In this document: in pieces, positions 1 to 11,436 of the stretch
How the letters are laid out: each line of letters opens with the position of its first letter
How positions within the stretch are numbered: the stretch's first letter is position 1
Assembly (NCBI GenBank): GCA_902729315.2
Contig: LR746264.1
Coordinates: forward strand, 7,533,878 to 7,597,877
Length of the DNA stretch: 64,000 nt
Direction of reading: 5' to 3'
Source: Spirodela intermedia
Lineage: Eukaryota > Streptophyta > Magnoliopsida > Alismatales > Araceae
Notes under the pieces: generated by a model
The model's database searches: none
What the model saw: the letters and a program-made list of their open reading frames with translations, nothing else
Told to the model about the DNA's origin: nothing
Made by a program: the position numbers and the translations under genes

Positions 1-127
1 CTTCAATCCTTCCAAACCTAGACCCACAACGGTCGGTCCACCATCACTCTCTCCCCCTCCCTCTCTCTCTCTATCTCTCGCTCGCTCGCTCTCTTACTCT
101 ATCGATCCTTGAAACCTGGGAGAAAAC

Positions 128-730
128 ATGACGATGGTGATGGAGTCGTTTTTCCACAGCACGATCCATCTCCTCGTGGAGCTCCTCCGCTGCTACATGA
201 AGTCGATGCGCGTCTTCTCAGTGAGCGTCGAGCAGGACGCAGCAGACCACGAGCACTCCGGCGGCGAGGAAGAAGAGCAAGGGAAAGCCGGCGACTTGGG
301 GGCAGGAAAGTGCGAGTCTTGCCAGAAGAATCCTCACCGAGATCTCTCCGGCGACGAGGGCCGCGCCGTGATCATCGACGACGTGGAGACGGTCATGGGA
401 AAGCTTGGCCTTGAGATCTCCGAGGAAGAGGGGGACGAGACGTGGGAAGAAGGGGAATGCAGCCGGTGCAGGCTGGTGAAGGCGGCCTCTCGTTTCCTGG
501 AGGAGAAGGTGGCGAGCGATGAGGAGCTCCTGCGAGCCTTTTCCGTGTTCGACAGGAACGGCGACGGGTTCATCACCCCCGTCGAGCTGCGCAGCGTCAT
601 GGTCGCGCTGGGTTTCACCAAGGGCAGGAGGCTGCAGGACTGCGAGTCGATGATCAGAGCTTACGATGAGGACGGCGACGGCAGGATCTGCCTATCGGAG
701 TTCAAGGGCATGCTACAGTGTGCCGCTTAG
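128..730 (+). CDS. Calmodulin-like EF-hand calcium-binding protein (CML45/46 type)
   Basis: Single-exon gene of 200 residues. It is a predicted Ca2+ sensor that would relay calcium signals by binding target proteins. The last third holds two canonical EF-hand loops, at about residues 142-153 (DRNGDGFITPVE) and 180-191 (DEDGDGRICLSE). Both keep Asp at position 1, Gly at 6 and Glu at 12. The N-terminus has a hydrophobic stretch (about residues 8-24), which could be a membrane anchor, then an acidic low-complexity segment (about 36-55). This layout, a divergent N-terminal half and a clear C-terminal EF-hand pair, is typical of plant CML45/46-like proteins. The ATG at 128 is the first in frame and is preceded by a CT-rich leader. 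The C-terminal half reads cleanly to TAG at 730. Which CML it is cannot be decided from sequence alone. Confidence 0.9.
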   Translation: MTMVMESFFHSTIHLLVELLRCYMKSMRVFSVSVEQDAADHEHSGGEEEEQGKAGDLGAGKCESCQKNPHRDLSGDEGRAVIIDDVETVMGKLGLEISEEEGDETWEEGECSRCRLVKAASRFLEEKVASDEELLRAFSVFDRNGDGFITPVELRSVMVALGFTKGRRLQDCESMIRAYDEDGDGRICLSEFKGMLQCAA

Positions 731-1665
731 CCGTTCACCGTTGACCTTTGCTCACGTTGAGAACGCGCAATGTGTCATCTTTTACCGTCTCCATAGGAAT
801 TTTAAGGGCACTTTGCCTCGTTTGGCCGGCAAACGCAGTGGCCTCATTCCTCTGTTATTTTTAATGTTTAACCTTAGAAGCTATCAGGTGATAAGAAATT
901 CGGCGGGGAGAGAGGAGAAGGGTTGACCCATAAGCCGACTTTGCGTGTCGGCATCCCACCGGAGAAATCTCGTTTATCCGCCTAAGGAATCCCTGCTCCA
1001 CACGGGGCTCGTCCCCCGTACGTTTCTCACCGGTTCCATTCACGTTTCGAGGACTGGGTTCGAGGAAACGTCTCTCTCTCTCTCTGAACCAGAGAGCAGC
1101 TTCCCAGTAGAGCGGTGCACGACTACGAAGAGGCTTCTCCCCGACTTCCACGCTGTCGCTCGTTTTTTTTACATCGTCTCTCCCTCCCTCTCTCTCTAAA
1201 TAATATTCAGGGTTATTTAGTATAGTTCACATGTGAATCACGAGATAACGCTAAATTTTTACTAGGTTCAAATGTCATTCTCATACCTGAACCAAAGTCC
1301 TCCGAATATGCGGTGGATAGAAACCTTCTCATGAGGCATTATGCTGATCTAATCACCATCTTCTTCGCTCGGAGGAAGAACTAGATGAACACAATGAAAA
1401 CATACATCCAGAGCTTCCTGATATTAGGGAACTTACAAGAACGCCTTCTGGAGCTCATCAACCAGTTAATCTGAGAAACCCTGGGCGGGTTAGAGGGGGC
1501 AAAAGCCTGTGAATGTTACGATAAAAAAGCTGGACAGATCAATTCAGCTTTAATTATTTTCGTGAAAAAAGTACCCACACAACTTATGATCTCCATAAGC
1601 CAGAGGTATTCGATGCTAATTATGATGATAGGCAGGGCAAACAGAGGAGGTCATTATCTCCGTTT
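731..1665. other. Intergenic, between convergent genes
   Basis: About 0.9 kb between the stop of the calmodulin-like gene and the stop of the FHA gene, so it should hold the two 3' UTRs. No credible coding frame was seen. There is a short CT run near 1071-1085 and another near 1181-1196, and AT-rich sequence from about 1200. Confidence 0.6.
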
Positions 1666-3605
1666 TTAACTAGCTGACGCAATCTGTGAAGCTTCAGTTT
1701 CCGCCTCGGTGTCAGAATCAGCAGCTTCTACCTCAATATTTTTCTCCTGAAGCTTAGAGACACGGAACATTGCCAAATGTGTATCACCTGAGAGGGGAAA
1801 AAAAAAAAATTCATGCCCAAAAGAGAAATATTCATTAACAGAGATCAATGGAACCCTAAATGAGTTTCAATTTAGCTATTATTCGATTTCATGAAACACA
1901 GAAACATACCAAATGTGATACGACTCCCAGGTGGAACTGGTGAGATTGCGCCGGGTCTGAGCCTTTTTTCATTGATGTATGTTCCATTTGTGCTGTCTAG
2001 GTCGGTGACAAGAAGAAGCCCATCCTTCTTCTCCAGTCGAGCGTGGATGCCAGATACTGCTCGGAGTAAGAAAGGTCGAACATAGGTAAAAGAACAAGCA
2101 TTTCATCAAGATTCGACAGCTGGAATGAGAACTAGTTAGCGTGCCTATTTGTTTAGTTGCAGTATCTTCTCTCACATGTCAAAGCACAGGATTTAGTAGT
2201 ACCTGTTGCTACGGGGATTACCATATCTGCTTTCTCTGGAAGACGGCCTACCGTCACCGCATTCTAAAGATGGCACACTAATTAGGTAATCGAGTCTCTT
2301 CTGCTGAAGGGAATCATTGATGAGTAACGGAAGGGGCCTTACTGAAACCATCTCAAACGCGTTAGGCATTGGCACTAGAAAACCAAGATGTTTTGTATCC
2401 CCATCACCTGCACCACATCACCATGTGAGTAGCTCTATCGATGAATGATAGTGATAATGAGGATAAAGAGATGTGCTCTGGCCACTGACAGCCAGAGAGA
2501 GAATGATACACTCACAAAAATTAAAGCCATTAAATTATGAACCATTGAACAGAAATCAACTTTCAAAAATTATGAACACAGGAAGTATAACTGTTTCCAT
2601 TGAATAGGTACGATTAGTTGGAGTAAACAGAAAACTTATGAGCACAAAGAAACGTAGCAAGGCATGATTATTTACCTTGAATACCTACATTTAGTTTGCA
2701 CGAACAGCAAGATTATGAAACTCAGCATCTAGTATAGGTCAACATGGCACGGCATCATCGTTAATGTTTGAAGATCACAAAGTAACAAGGGTACACGACT
2801 TCATGCCAATTTGATATGCTACCCTACATGTTAACAACGTACAAGACATAATATTAGTTCATTTTAGTTTGTTCTGAGACTGAAGCCGTGTATCAAAGAA
2901 AACACTCATTTGAGCATTCATAAAATAAATTTGTTAAGATAGTTGTCCATCCTTCCGCCGTTGGTACATTTTCCACAAAGATGCTGGCTATTTCGACAAT
3001 AATTGATACTCAAATATTCTCCCCGCTTAACTGCGTGAAAATTGGGAGCACCTTATTGAGTCTAAGGCTGACTCAACAAATTCTCCCAAATCATATATTC
3101 TACAGCTCTAACTTGCATAGAAAAAAGTACGGCAACCGGTATCTACGAAAGATTCCACGGTGGTCCATGATCCAATCACATTCGCAAGTAAACATTAAAG
3201 AGAAATCTCACTCCGCCGAATCGAACGAACCTGAGCACCACAGCGTGAAGTCTCACAATGGACGGATATGATCCAGCGCCCTCAGATAAAAAGCAAACAA
3301 AACAGAGGCGCATGGGAACCAGACTGACCTATAGGTTCCAAAAGCCACCTCTCCGAAGGCTGTGGCGCCCCTTCAGCATCAGGCGACTTCGCAACGGCGA
3401 CAGTAGAGCGCCTGCCCAAACCCCGCGCTCTCGCTGAGAGACCGCGCGACTGTCCCACCGAGGGCGAGCATCTGAGGCAGAGTGAAGGAATCGCTGGCGA
3501 GGAGGAAACGAGAGCGGCACTTGGAAGATGAAGCGGGCGGAGAGGCCGTCTTTCTCCACGGCAATACGAGAGCACCACTGGGGCTGCTGGTGCCGCTGCT
3601 GCCAT
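1666..3605 (-). CDS. FHA-domain protein, probably plastid-targeted (At2g21530-like)
   Basis: Five exons on the minus strand: 3605-3329, 2407-2343, 2263-2203, 2056-1910 and 1787-1666, all with GT-AG borders and continuous phase, giving 223 residues. The first 70 or so residues are rich in Ala, Ser and Arg with few acids, like a chloroplast transit peptide. Residues about 117-200 form a forkhead-associated domain, a phosphothreonine-binding fold. It has the hallmark GR (120-121), SGIH (136-139) and the NG pair in DSTNGTYI (about 158-159). A short acidic Ser/Glu tail ends the protein. Size and layout match the small plastid SMAD/FHA protein family represented by Arabidopsis At2g21530. Its partner is unknown. 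The promoter side carries a cluster of TGGGCC motifs, common in housekeeping and organelle-protein genes. Family assignment is firm; localisation is inferred. Confidence 0.87.
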
Positions 3606-3748
3606 GGGATCTTCTCACTCCACTGCCCACTACGAAGACGACGACGGGCCTGGAAGACGGAAGGTTGTCGTCCGATTTATTCACGGACCGTTACCGTTGA
3701 ATGTCGTCGGGCCGAAAGCCTATTGACGGGCCTCAATTATCTCCTTAG

Positions 3749-4035
3749 TGGGCCCACGTGAAAGAGACCTTGTCGATCTTTTACACCACATGTAGAGGTT
3801 CCACTTCTCCCGGTCGGAGGTAGGCCCAGTAGCGTGCCCCAGTGTGGGCCGACATGGCGTCATCCCCTGAAGATATTCTCAGAGATAACTGGGCCCAACC
3901 CAATCTACCCGAGGCTTTATTCGGTCACCCACCGGCCCACTACCAATTATATTTTATCAAGCCCATAAGCTCACTTCTCCTGTGGGATAACAGATTTATG
4001 GGCCGATCCATCTATGGGACATGGGCTAATGGGCC
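3749..4035. promoter_or_regulatory. Cluster of TGGGCC / GGCCCA site II elements
   Basis: Seven TGGGCC or GGCCCA sites lie at about 3749, 3823, 3845, 3890 (palindromic TGGGCCCA), 3934, 3999 and 4030. A CACGTG G-box abuts the first one (3755-3760). The cluster is 144-430 bp upstream of the FHA start codon. Site II motifs (TGGGCY) are known binding sites for TCP factors and are frequent in promoters of plant housekeeping, ribosomal and organelle-protein genes. The inference is that this is the FHA gene promoter. No gene in the other direction was recognised nearby. Confidence 0.6.
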
Positions 4036-4100
4036 GCTGATAGCTGGTCGAGGAAAAATTATCTATTACGACCGGGACTCACTTTTCGGAAAAATAGTAA

Positions 4101-7100
4101 TTTTCTATTAATAGAATATCACATTATCTGACTCGAAATTAATTGAACAAATGATGGACTGGCCTTTTTTTTTTTTTTTTACCAAGTACGGAATGATTGG
4201 GAGGAAGCGATGACACCGATCTCCGGCAGCTGCAGAAGGAGGGGGAATCATCTTGACGACCTCCCGGTCAGTCGCCGGGACCAGCCCACTGACGGCGCCC
4301 CTCCCAGTCCACACCGCCGGCGGGAATGCCGGCCGCCGGCGACGGCATCGCTAATGACAAATGATCCAAATTTGGCCGCGGGGCGCCGTCGGATTCCGCG
4401 GAGGGAACGTGGGAGTCGGTGGATTCTCGGCGATGTGACCGGAGAGCTGCTGTTTCGGAAGCAGCGAAGTGGACAAACAAAGACTAACGAAAACCACAGC
4501 GACTTAGAAGGGGGTGATGAAGAAGCTCTGCTTCGTCTCCATCACCCGTCCTCCTTGGAACGAGTTCACCCTAGGGTATTTACTAGGTGAGTCTCTAATC
4601 CGCCACACGTGCGGGCCCTAGCTGGCCTTGGTGTCCAGTGGAATCTTAACCCCGCGATCTGTCGAGGGGACAAAGGCGGCGACTTTTCCGACACGGTGGC
4701 GGCGTTGGGTGCTGCTCGAATTCGAGAGCCGATGTTTACTGTCGTGGCCGCTGCCGGCGGAGGCGACACACGTGCCCGGAGAGGCCGAGGACACCAGAAG
4801 TCGGGCTGAGAAAACAAATGGGGGGAAGAACGGAGCGGCGTCGGGCGCAAAGAACACCGAGAACGCACGTTCTGGGCTTGCGGATCGAGGAAACAAGAGA
4901 CCCTGGCAGACCAAACGTTCCGAATTCCACGAGTCATGTGGCCGTCCGCCCCACCCCCTCCGCCAGCCGTAAATCCTCACTACTCCGTCCGCAGTTCGTG
5001 ACTAATAAACCTCGTTAAGAGCAGATACATGGATATCTGTGTATACGTACAGATAGATTAGATAGATAGAGAAAGAGAGAGAGGGAGGGAGAGAGAGATG
5101 AAGGAATGAAAATGGGTCGAAATTCCTCCACCGAATGTAGGAAAGAGGACAAAAAGAAGAAGATGGAATCAGCATGACGGCATGTGGACACCCACCGTCC
5201 AGTATCTCGTGCAATCTACTCTCGTGATAACCAAGTTTGGTCTCCTATTCCGTAAGAGATGGGCAGAGACCGAGTGAGAGCGAGGGGGAGAGAGAAAGAG
5301 AGAGAGAAGACCGGTCTCCATCCTACTGCGGGATACCTCTCTGGGATTTTTCAACCGGGCCAAGGTCTCCCGACGAGCGATTTCTCAATACGCGGAGATG
5401 GGACTCATGCAGACCGTAACTTGGAACAAAGGCTGCAATCAACGTCCGAGAGAGAGAGAGAGGGATGGCTCCACTGTTGGATTAGACTTTCGACGCCAGT
5501 TCTCGTCTCTTCTCATGGTCCACCACCGCCCTACGGAGACCAGCACGGCTGGAAGAGACTCCGTCTGTCTTCATCATATGCGGGCAGACCTCACTCATCG
5601 GTCGATTGATCTCGAGACCTATGACGTGGCTTTATATGTTACAATGATGGTCGATCCACTTACAGTCACCACATGTGATTTCTCCACCCTATTATAGTAT
5701 TGCACGAGATTGGAGCTTCCTCGATCATTACGTGATGGAAGGTTACACCAGATTGAACCGCAGATACCTACTCCACCCGTAGAGAAATGGTTCTGGCCTA
5801 ATTTCCTTTAAAGTGATAAGGCAGAATACGTGATTCTGAACCGAAAGTAGAGTAAACAAGGCGTCGCACCCTGACGTGAGAAGATGTGGACCGGCCAACT
5901 GGTCAGGACAAGAGACGGCTGCTTCGGGCCGGGTTCTAACGGGTTTCGAGGAAAGACGTCCGCCACACGTCGAAATTCTGGTGGATTTCGGACAGTCCAC
6001 CAATACCTTCGGACGCGCGTTTTGATTATCAGACGCACTACTTCTCGGTCAACTGATCTCGGCGGCGTAGAAGCTACGGTCAAGTAATTCGGTCGGCGAC
6101 GGAGAACCAAGGAGAGCACATGACTGGGGACCGTCAGCTGAGGTTGGTCTTGCTGCCGTCGTCGGCAGGGCCTCCCCTTGGGCAGCCGCGGGGCCTTCCT
6201 GTTGACTGTTTATCATGTGATCGCCCCCAGTCGGCTTCTCCTCCCAGCGGCGCATGTGCTCACAGTCCGCCGCCGTCGTCTTCTTGCTGAATTATGCCTG
6301 GCTTCAGATTTCATCCGATACCGAGTTTTTATCCATGCGATCGCTCGCCGACACCAGCCGAGTTTGATGAAGGGGAGAGTCGTACTGATTGACGACGGAT
6401 TCTCTGAACACTTACACAAGACGCAGTTGTTTTCCGGTTCAACTCTTCCTGGTCCTCACGGCGGTGCTCCGGCTAGGGCGACGGGAGAACCCGCACGACC
6501 TTCGCCACCGGCCGGAGCCGTACGGGTCAGCCTATCGATTGGACTGGAGCTGAGCTTTATCCGGAATCCCGACAGTCCACCTGATGTCGAGTCAAACTGG
6601 TGCAGCGGCAGTAAAGTCGCCGAAGCAGTAAAAATCGCTGAGGGGGCGGTGGAGATGGTCGGGATTCGGCGGCCCACCGCCCGTTTCTCCTCCTAGGAAA
6701 TCTCATCATCTTCCTCCGCCGACGAGCTTCGAGAGATCACGGACCGTGCAGTTCATTGGGCCGCCGATGCAGAAACCCTGATGGGAAGTCTCGTCGACCT
6801 TGCAAGAGGGAAGAAGATGGTGGTGGTGGTGGTGGCTCCCCGTCGGCCGAGAAGAGCGAGGGAGAGGGGTCGCCTTTCCTCGTCTGCTCCGCGAGCGGTC
6901 ACTCTCGCGTCCGTTACCAGTTCTTCAAGTAGACGAGAGTGAAGACAGTCGCTGTTCGACACTAAATTCAAAAGGAAAGTTAAAGCTGCCCCCGCGCGCC
7001 CCCCCCTCCCCCCCACAGCGCTACCCCACGGATCCTCGGGTGATCTTGTGCTCCATTTCTGTCCCACGGCCACCGTCTGCGTCCCACCCGCCGGAGAGAG

Positions 7101-9840
7101 AAAGAGAGAGATAAAGAGGTGTCCTGATCTCCGGTGTGCCTACTCTTTTGTCCTAGGCGGGTCAGGTGGGGGAGGGGCCAGCGGAGAGGGTGCACGTGTG
7201 CGCGGCCCCTCGTCCCGACTGGTGCGGCTTTCGCCGTCCTTTTCAGGCAAACAGCGACCGTTACGGAGGGGGGGAAGGCCCATCGCCACCGGGGAGGAAA
7301 CAGATGAGGGCGGGTGAGAAAGAAGAGAAAGCTGCTGCCGCCGCTGTGGTGAAATGACGCTACCAAACGGTTCAGATCGCTTTTCCTTTTTTATTTTCGG
7401 TGGCGGAGTGGGTCCTCGCCGGCAAGGCGGAGAGAGGGGGGAGGGTGGGAGGCGGTGGTGTTTCTTCCGGGTCTGCCGTGGCGGCCGTGCCCGCCGGAAA
7501 CTTGACGGGGAGGAACATTATTTTGTCGTCTTTGCCTCAGTCGACGATATGAGTTGAGGCCACGTTATTGCCGCTGCCTCGTCGGAACCAAAGGGGGAGT
7601 CATAGGCTCTCGGCGACGCCACCGGTGCACTTCCGGTCGAGTTTCGGCGGTGCAGTCAAATTTAGGGGCTCATGCTGGGTGGAGAGCCGCTGAGCACGTG
7701 CTCATGTCTCGGCGGTGTCGTACTCGTCGACGGTGCGTCAGTGGCATGCCGGAAGGCCGTTCGATTAATTGCCCCACAGGGATCGGCATGACTGGCCTCG
7801 CCCCACCTGGCGCAGGGCCGGCAGATCCGCCGGCACGCACACGGGCGGCCGCGCCGGTCGCGAACTCGTGGGGGACGTCCCATCGCGTCGTCATGTCCCG
7901 TCAGTTCTGGACGAAAACGGACGCCGTAACCATGCAAGCGGAGCCGCGGGCCGTTCGTCGTTCTCCTCCCTGTGACTTGTCTTTCCCGTCGGGTTGTCCT
8001 CCTCCGATTGCCGGCGAGGATCATAACCAATTAGTAGGCTCCTCGTCGGTAATCTATCTTTCAGCAGCCGTTACCAGTCCACCTGCGAGAACGCCTGTCG
8101 GCGGAAGAGCCCTCCTGGTTTTCTGTCTCCGCCAAATATTCCTCTTCATCCAAATCTTCTACAGTAAGCCACGGCCATTACGCAAGCCGGGGAGAGAACA
8201 GCATGGATTCCTATTCCCGTTGAAGCCCTCCACCTTCACTCTGCGCTTCCTTTCCCTGTAGACAAGTTCAAGAGCCCTCAGTACGACCTTTCAACGGAAA
8301 CCTTAGCCGAGAAAACGTGGGAGGGGATGATCCGGCGATCTTGCCGTGGGCCGGCCATTGACGCTGACGGACGATAGAATCTGATAGCACGTCGCCAATG
8401 AAAATGATGTCGTCCTCATTATTAAAACATTGACCCGCCGCTAGCCTCGGAGGGGAGCTCGTTAGTGACACCGTAAATTAATGGTGTGCGACGAGGAGGG
8501 GCCGCCCTGGGGGGCTACGGCGGGGAGTCAAAAGGTCAGCCGGCATGTGAACAGTGGGGGACATTATTGAAGCAGAGGATAATCAGTTTTCCCTGAACAG
8601 TGGTGCCCTTTAGGGATCCTAACCTAATTCCGGCGGATTCAAAGGTTTCCCCTGGCCTCCACAAAATGATGAAAATGGGTGGGTCTGTCAGAAAGTAGGG
8701 CGACTGATTTGTTCTAAAGCCCGTTTTCCAGGCTTCAGCATCCGACTGGAGATTCACATGGGGGAGAGGGAGAGGAACCCTCGCGGAAAGTCCATTGAAT
8801 CAAGGAGGAACAGAGCGAGAGCGAGAGAGAGAGAGAAATAGAGAGAAGACGGAAATCTACGATGAAAGAAGCTGTTGCAGGGTAATATTATTTGATTTAG
8901 AAAGGAGATGGAATGAGATTGGGTGGGGAACTGTACTCTTCTTTAGTTTATGTTGGGCTTTTAGAGAGTTTGGGGCTGGCTAGCAGACAAGCTCGGTTCT
9001 TGTGTTTTTGTCAAGGCCGAGAGGGACAGCGGCAGGACTGGTATAAGAGGACTACGCTCCCCACTCCGCCCCACCCCTGTCTTCCATCTCTCCTTCCTTC
9101 CCTCTCTCTCCCTCTTTCTCTCTCTTCCCCACTACGCACACGAGGGGGCTCTTTTGACACTGGTGCATGCTGCAGAAACCAATACTCCCCTCTTCCCACG
9201 AGAGGCACAGCGATCAGTCTCAAAGTAAGCAAAAATTAGTCTGTGTACCAGAGAGAGAGAGAGAGAGGAGGAGGGGGCGGGGAGAGAGAGAATCATCTGG
9301 TATTCTTCTCTGTTTTCTGGGGTTATGAACAGTCATCTTCTTCCCCGCCGGCGGCCTTCTTCCGCATGCGGTTATTTCCTGGCGCTCTGAACAGTTGGTT
9401 TTTTCCCCTCTAAGTCGGCCGCCCTCCCCTTATCTGTGGTTGTTTTCCCGGGCTGTGATCGGTTTTCCCTCTCCGTCGACGGTTCCCTCCACCCCCCTCT
9501 CTCTCTATATCTCCTGCAGGGGTCTCATTTGAGAACGGCCCCTTGGTTCACCACCTTTTAGACGGTCTTCCTCCCCTCCGATCAAAAAAATCCCTTCTTT
9601 CTTCTTCTGGGTGCAGGTTCAAGAGGGAAACATCCCCTCCCCCTCCTAGTCCATTCTTGGTTTTCTGAGTTTCCGTTCTTGACTCTGTAGTTTCCGTGGC
9701 TGTTTCCGCCTCGAGAGCTAGAGAAAGCAAAATAAAACCGTTCCGAGGCCTGAGAACGCCCACTCGGTCGCTCCCACCAGTTTCTCTCTCATCGTCAGTC
9801 CCTGTTCTTTTACAGCAGAGCCGGAGGTTTCTACCAGAAG
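4101..9840. other. Gene-poor intergenic region upstream of the MYB gene
   Basis: About 5.7 kb with no frame I can support as a gene. It is mostly GC-rich with CG-rich stretches and short purine tracts: GA runs near 5070-5098, 5287-5310, 8817-8836 and 9250-9290, and a CT run near 9095-9130. Open frames in it start at TTG or GTG or lack any recognisable domain or plant codon pattern. The last kilobase, CT/GA-rich, is likely promoter and 5' leader of the MYB gene at 9841. Confidence 0.5.
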
Positions 9841-11436
9841 ATGGGTCTCTTCTCTCCACCGCCGGGTCCTCCTTCCCCAGACGCCAACCTCCGCCCCTCC
9901 GGGGAGGGGAAATGCGATACCATCGTAATCGGTTTCTCAATGGACAAGCAACCGCACGGCCATCAAGGATGGGGGTTTCAGGATCTCAAACGGGAGGGAA
10001 GGTTCTTCGATGGCGTCAACGGCGGCGGGATATCCCTGCAAAAGGGAGACGAAGAAGATGAAGGCGAGAGCTTCGTAGGGATGAAGGATCACGAGACTCA
10101 AACCAAGCTCTGCGCCAGGGGGCACTGGAGGCCTGCTGAGGACGCCAAGCTCAGAGAACTCGTCGCCCGGTACGGTCCCCAGAACTGGAATCTGATTGCC
10201 GAGAAGCTCGAAGGACGATCAGGTATTACTGATTAGAAACCAATTTCCCTAAAAAAAATAGCCACGGACCTTATCCTTTTGGGCTATACGGGCACTGATT
10301 CATCGTCTTCGTCACCCGACTCGCTTTGTGGTCGGACAGGGAAGAGCTGCCGGCTGAGATGGTTCAACCAGCTGGACCCGAGGATCAACCGGAGGGCCTT
10401 CAGTGAAGAGGAAGAAGACAGGCTTCTGGCAGCCCATCGACTCTACGGGAACAAATGGGCGCTGATAGCCAGGCTATTCCCTGGCCGGACGGACAACGCG
10501 GTGAAGAACCACTGGCATGTCATCATGGCCAGGAAGCACCGGGAGCAGTCCAGTGCTTACAGGCGGAGGAAGGCCTGTCTGCCAGCTGGTTCACCGCCGC
10601 AGGCGGCGGAGATGGTCGCCAATAACAATGCATGCAGTGGTGAGTCGACCACCACCAGCAATAGGGACGAGTCTGCAGCATCCACTGGCACAGATCTCTC
10701 CCTCAACTCGCCCTCCAGCCGGCCTGTTCTTCAAGGGTTCTACCGCAGATTCCGTCCTCAGCACCAACCACCGTCACCGATCGAATCTTTCGTGGGTATG
10801 TTTGTTTGATCGCTACGTTAATCCCTCCATCAGACTTGGGTTTATCTGACGTTCGTCGCTGCCCATGAGCTTCTTTTCCGCATGGTTTTTGTATTCTGTC
10901 GGTGGGGGAGATCCGCTATCATCGTTACTTCAATCAGAACAATCTGGCGAACTTGCCTGCCTGCGTAGTTTCCATGCGTTCATCTTGTGTTCTTCACGGA
11001 GATGCTCGCCCGGGCTTGCTTTCGCCTTTCTTTTTTAGATTGCTTTTAATGATTCCCTCGTCACGAAGATTCATGAAGGCGGCTCTCGGTTTTGAGTGAA
11101 GCGTTCATAGCATTTTTCTGTAACCGGTCATCTTTTCCGATTGGTTTCTTAAGGCTTAACCTTGCCTTTTCTGATCTCCTTGGCGGTTGTCCTCCCGGTG
11201 CAGGCATGGATGGGAGAGGTGCCCCGCCGAGAAACATGTTCTATCGCGGCACGCCGGTTCTGATGGCCCTGGGACCGGCAGATCTCTCCGGTGGCTTCGC
11301 TGCGGATCCCCACTACACGTCCTGGCCGGGGGCGGGGGGCATGGCCTACGCCTGCGAAGACGCAAGGGGCCACGACGAGAGGCACAACGGTCCTAAGTTG
11401 CCCTTCTTCGACTTCCTCGGAGTCGGAGCAACGTAG
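9841..11436 (+). CDS. R2R3-MYB transcription factor, subgroup 21 (MYB52/56/105/117-like)
   Basis: Three exons: 9841-10222, 10340-10795 and 11204-11436, giving 356 residues. It is a nuclear DNA-binding regulator. The two MYB repeats lie at about residues 92-192. R2 starts at GHWRPAED with regularly spaced Trp. R3 has [10 protein letters not shown], then [20 protein letters not shown]. Intron 1 interrupts after GRSG, the usual R2R3-MYB position. The C-terminus ends [13 protein letters not shown], the FxDFLGVG signature of subgroup 21, whose Arabidopsis members regulate secondary walls (MYB52/54), seeds (MYB56) and organ boundaries (LOF1/LOF2 = MYB117/105). About 90 residues precede the first repeat if the ATG at 9841 is used; an in-frame ATG at 9940 would shorten this. 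The long N-terminal extension favours the MYB56/105/117 side, but the exact orthologue is undecided. Confidence 0.93.

Noticed and set aside
6178-6696. Plus-strand open frame of 172 residues
   Set aside because: It begins at TTG, lies in GC-rich sequence where long frames arise by chance, and has no domain or family resemblance.
7554-8261. Plus-strand open frame of 235 residues
   Set aside because: It starts at TTG and its composition (Arg, Pro, Cys, Ser) is that of random GC-rich translation. Opposite-strand frames of similar length overlap it.
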